43,829 nucleotides of DNA from an uncultured bacterium. GTDB lineage: Bacteria; Verrucomicrobiota; Lentisphaeria; Oligosphaerales; Oligosphaeraceae. The notes beneath the pieces were generated by a model that searched no databases, was not told where the DNA came from, and saw only the letters and a list, made by a program, of their open reading frames with translations. The stretch covers positions 1-43,829 of the forward strand of contig CACYQT010000086.1 in assembly GCA_902776645.1 (NCBI GenBank), written 5' to 3'. A program made the position numbers and the translations under genes. Positions 42,368 through 43,829 of this stretch are shown piece after piece. Position 1 is the first letter of the stretch. Each line of letters starts with the position of its first letter.

Positions 42368-42442
42368 GGGAAACGATATTGAAAAATGCAGGTTGGAACG
42401 CCGCCGCGTTGGCGAAAACAATAATAAAATATGGCGTGAAAA

Positions 42443-42472
42443 TTGTCTAAGTCAAGCAAGAAGGTGTATATT
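42443..42472 (+). promoter_or_regulatory. Probable prfB promoter
   Basis: TTGTCT (42443-42448), an 18-base spacer and TATATT (42467-42472), about 100 bases before the prfB ATG. Confidence 0.5.
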
Positions 42473-42574
42473 ATGCTTTTGAATGCTTATTGAATTGATT
42501 GGGGCAACGTCCGGCGGACCGTCGTGAAAGCGGTTTGCCGCGGTGCGCGGAGAGGAAGCAAGAGGAAATACGAC

Positions 42575-43709
42575 ATGACACATGAAGAACTTTTAAAGAA
42601 AGTCGCCGAGGCGAAGACGCGTCTCGAGCACTTAAGGGGGTTTCTTTGACGTCGCCACGAAGCGTGAGAAACTGGCGCTGCTGGAGGCGAAGATGGGCCG
42701 CCCGGATTTCTGGGACCATCCGGAAAGCGCGCAGCAGACGGTCGCGGATCTGAGTTCCGTGAAAGGCGTCGTGGAGCCGTTCGACAAGATGGCGGGGCGC
42801 GTCGGCGATTTCGAAGTGCTGGCGGAGCTGGCCGAGATGGAAGGCGACGATTCCGCGTTGTACACGGAGGCGGACGGCACGTGGGCGCAGCTCGCGGAGG
42901 ACATGAACAAGCTGGAGCTCGTGAGCTTCCTTTCCGGCGAGATGGACCGCAAGAACGCGATCATGACGATCATCCCCGGCGCCGGCGGCACGGAGGCCTG
43001 CGACTGGTGCTCCATGCTCTACCGCATGTACACCCATTGGTTCGACAAACGCGGCTTCAAATACGAGACGGTCGACATCATGCCCGGAGACGAAGCGGGG
43101 CTGAAGCTTGTGACGATGACGGTCACGGGCGAGTTCGCTTACGGTTATCTGAAAGGCGAGAAGGGCGTACACCGTTTGGTCCGCATATCGCCGTTCGACG
43201 CGAACAAACGGCGGCACACGTCATTTACGTCCGTCGATGTCCTGCCGGAAATCGACGACGACATCAAGATCGACATCGCGGAATCGGATCTTCGCATCGA
43301 CACGTTCCGCGCCTCCGGCGCGGGCGGTCAGCACATCAACAGGACGGACTCCGCCGTTCGTATCACGCATCTGCCGACGAACATCGTCGTGACCTGCCAG
43401 AGCGAACGGTCTCAGCATAAGAACAAGGCGAACGCCATGCGCATCCTGCGCGCGCGTCTGTACGATCTGGAGGACAGCAAGCGGCGGGCCAACATCGCGG
43501 CGGAATCCGCCGCGAAGGGCGACAACGCGTGGGGCAACCAGATCCGCTCATACGTCGTGCAGCCCTACCAGATGGTGAAGGATCTGCGGACGGACGCGGA
43601 GACGAGCAACATCGGCGCCGTGCTGGACGGCGATCTGGACATGTTCGCGGAGGCCTATCTGCGGACGGGCGGCGGCCACGCCGTGTCCGACGCCGATCTG
43701 GATAGCTGA
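42575..43709 (+). CDS. prfB: Peptide chain release factor 2, with programmed +1 frameshift
   Basis: RF2 terminates translation at UGA and UAA. Reading begins at ATG 42575 (AGAGGA upstream) with MTHEELLKKVAEAK and reaches an in-frame TGA after 24 codons (42647-42649). The frame then continues at 42648 with DVATKREKLALLEAKMG, so the complete product is about 377 residues. RF2-specific features are RISPFDANKRR (the SPF anticodon-like tripeptide) and the catalytic GGQ in ASGAGGQHINRTDSAVRI. Frame shifting at the UGA makes RF2 synthesis depend on its own shortage. The final TGA stop lies in the first AGCTGAA unit of an array. Confidence 0.98.
42635..42650 (+). promoter_or_regulatory. prfB programmed +1 frameshift site
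   Basis: AGGGGG (42635-42640, internal Shine-Dalgarno), TTT, then CTT-TGA-C. This differs from the E. coli site (AGGGGG-TAT-CTT-TGA-C) only in the spacer codon and keeps the critical three-base distance. Confidence 0.97.
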
Positions 43710-43739
43710 AAAGCTAAAAGCTGAAAGCTGAAAGCTTAA
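43704..43739 (+). repeat. Heptamer array AGCTGAA (5 units)
   Basis: AGCTGAAA, AGCTAAA, AGCTGAA, AGCTGAA and AGCTTAA. The first unit contains the prfB stop TGA (43707-43709). The remaining 90 bases of the window are AT-rich and hold no recognisable gene. Confidence 0.92.
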
Positions 43740-43829
43740 GAATTTATCCGTAAATAAGAGTAGAAAATTACAAAAATTAATGTATATTATATCCTGTGTT
43801 CTTAAGGTGACGGTAACTTTAAAATCATA

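Overview
The window is a GC-rich bacterial chromosome segment with single-copy housekeeping genes (lspA, miaA, proA, dprA, topA, gltX, der, prfB) interspersed with secreted or cytoplasmic carbohydrate-active proteins: a DUF4886/SGNH hydrolase, a GH42-like beta-galactosidase, heparinase II/III-like and other alpha-toroid proteins, a Gfo/Idh/MocA oxidoreductase and a glycyl radical enzyme. This mix is typical of the PVC superphylum, most likely an anaerobic gut-type Lentisphaerae (Victivallales) or close relative. That assignment is inference from gene content; there is no rRNA in the window.

Layout. 1-8.2 kb: SGNH hydrolase (-), MATE transporter (+), glycyl radical enzyme (-), histidine phosphatase (-), and two coupled CNNM/HlyC-type membrane proteins (-). 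8.3-16.7 kb: lspA-miaA (overlapping), proA, an AT-rich spacer with a promoter, dprA-topA, and a GT2 glycosyltransferase, all on +. 16.8-22.4 kb: a minus-strand operon of a fused PgsA-PssA phospholipid synthase, a secreted toroid protein with a C-terminal carbohydrate-binding-like domain, and a frameshifted six-hairpin glycosidase-like gene. 22.6-29.8 kb: Gfo/Idh/MocA dehydrogenase with a clear promoter and terminator, GH42-like protein (-), heparinase-like protein (+). 30-33.6 kb: a short polyprenyl-phosphate sugar transferase and a frameshifted U32 peptidase gene (-). 33.9-37.2 kb: gltX and der (+). 37.4-42.4 kb: large orphan lipoprotein, secreted cyclophilin, and ZnuB/ZnuC-type ABC genes (-). 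42.5-43.7 kb: prfB with its programmed +1 frameshift site.

The outstanding feature is between the genes. Most intergenic gaps hold a short tandem array built from 7-, 8- or 9-base words (TAGTGGC, TAGAATCC, TGAATGC, CATAATG, AGCTGAA, AATTAAC, GTCTCAT, GGGACAAAA, GTCGCTTTA). About two dozen arrays of several families occur in 44 kb. They resemble in form the heptameric STRR repeats of cyanobacteria but with different words. Many start exactly at a gene's stop codon, so that the repeat word itself supplies the TAG, TAA or TGA. Others run right up to start codons that lack a Shine-Dalgarno sequence. GC-rich hairpin elements are embedded inside several of them. Most words contain a stop codon, and because 7 and 8 are not multiples of 3 an array of such a word places stops in all three frames. 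I regard this as the most likely undescribed system in the window. The PgsA-PssA fusion and the three-repeat C-terminal region of topoisomerase I are the most interesting protein-level observations.
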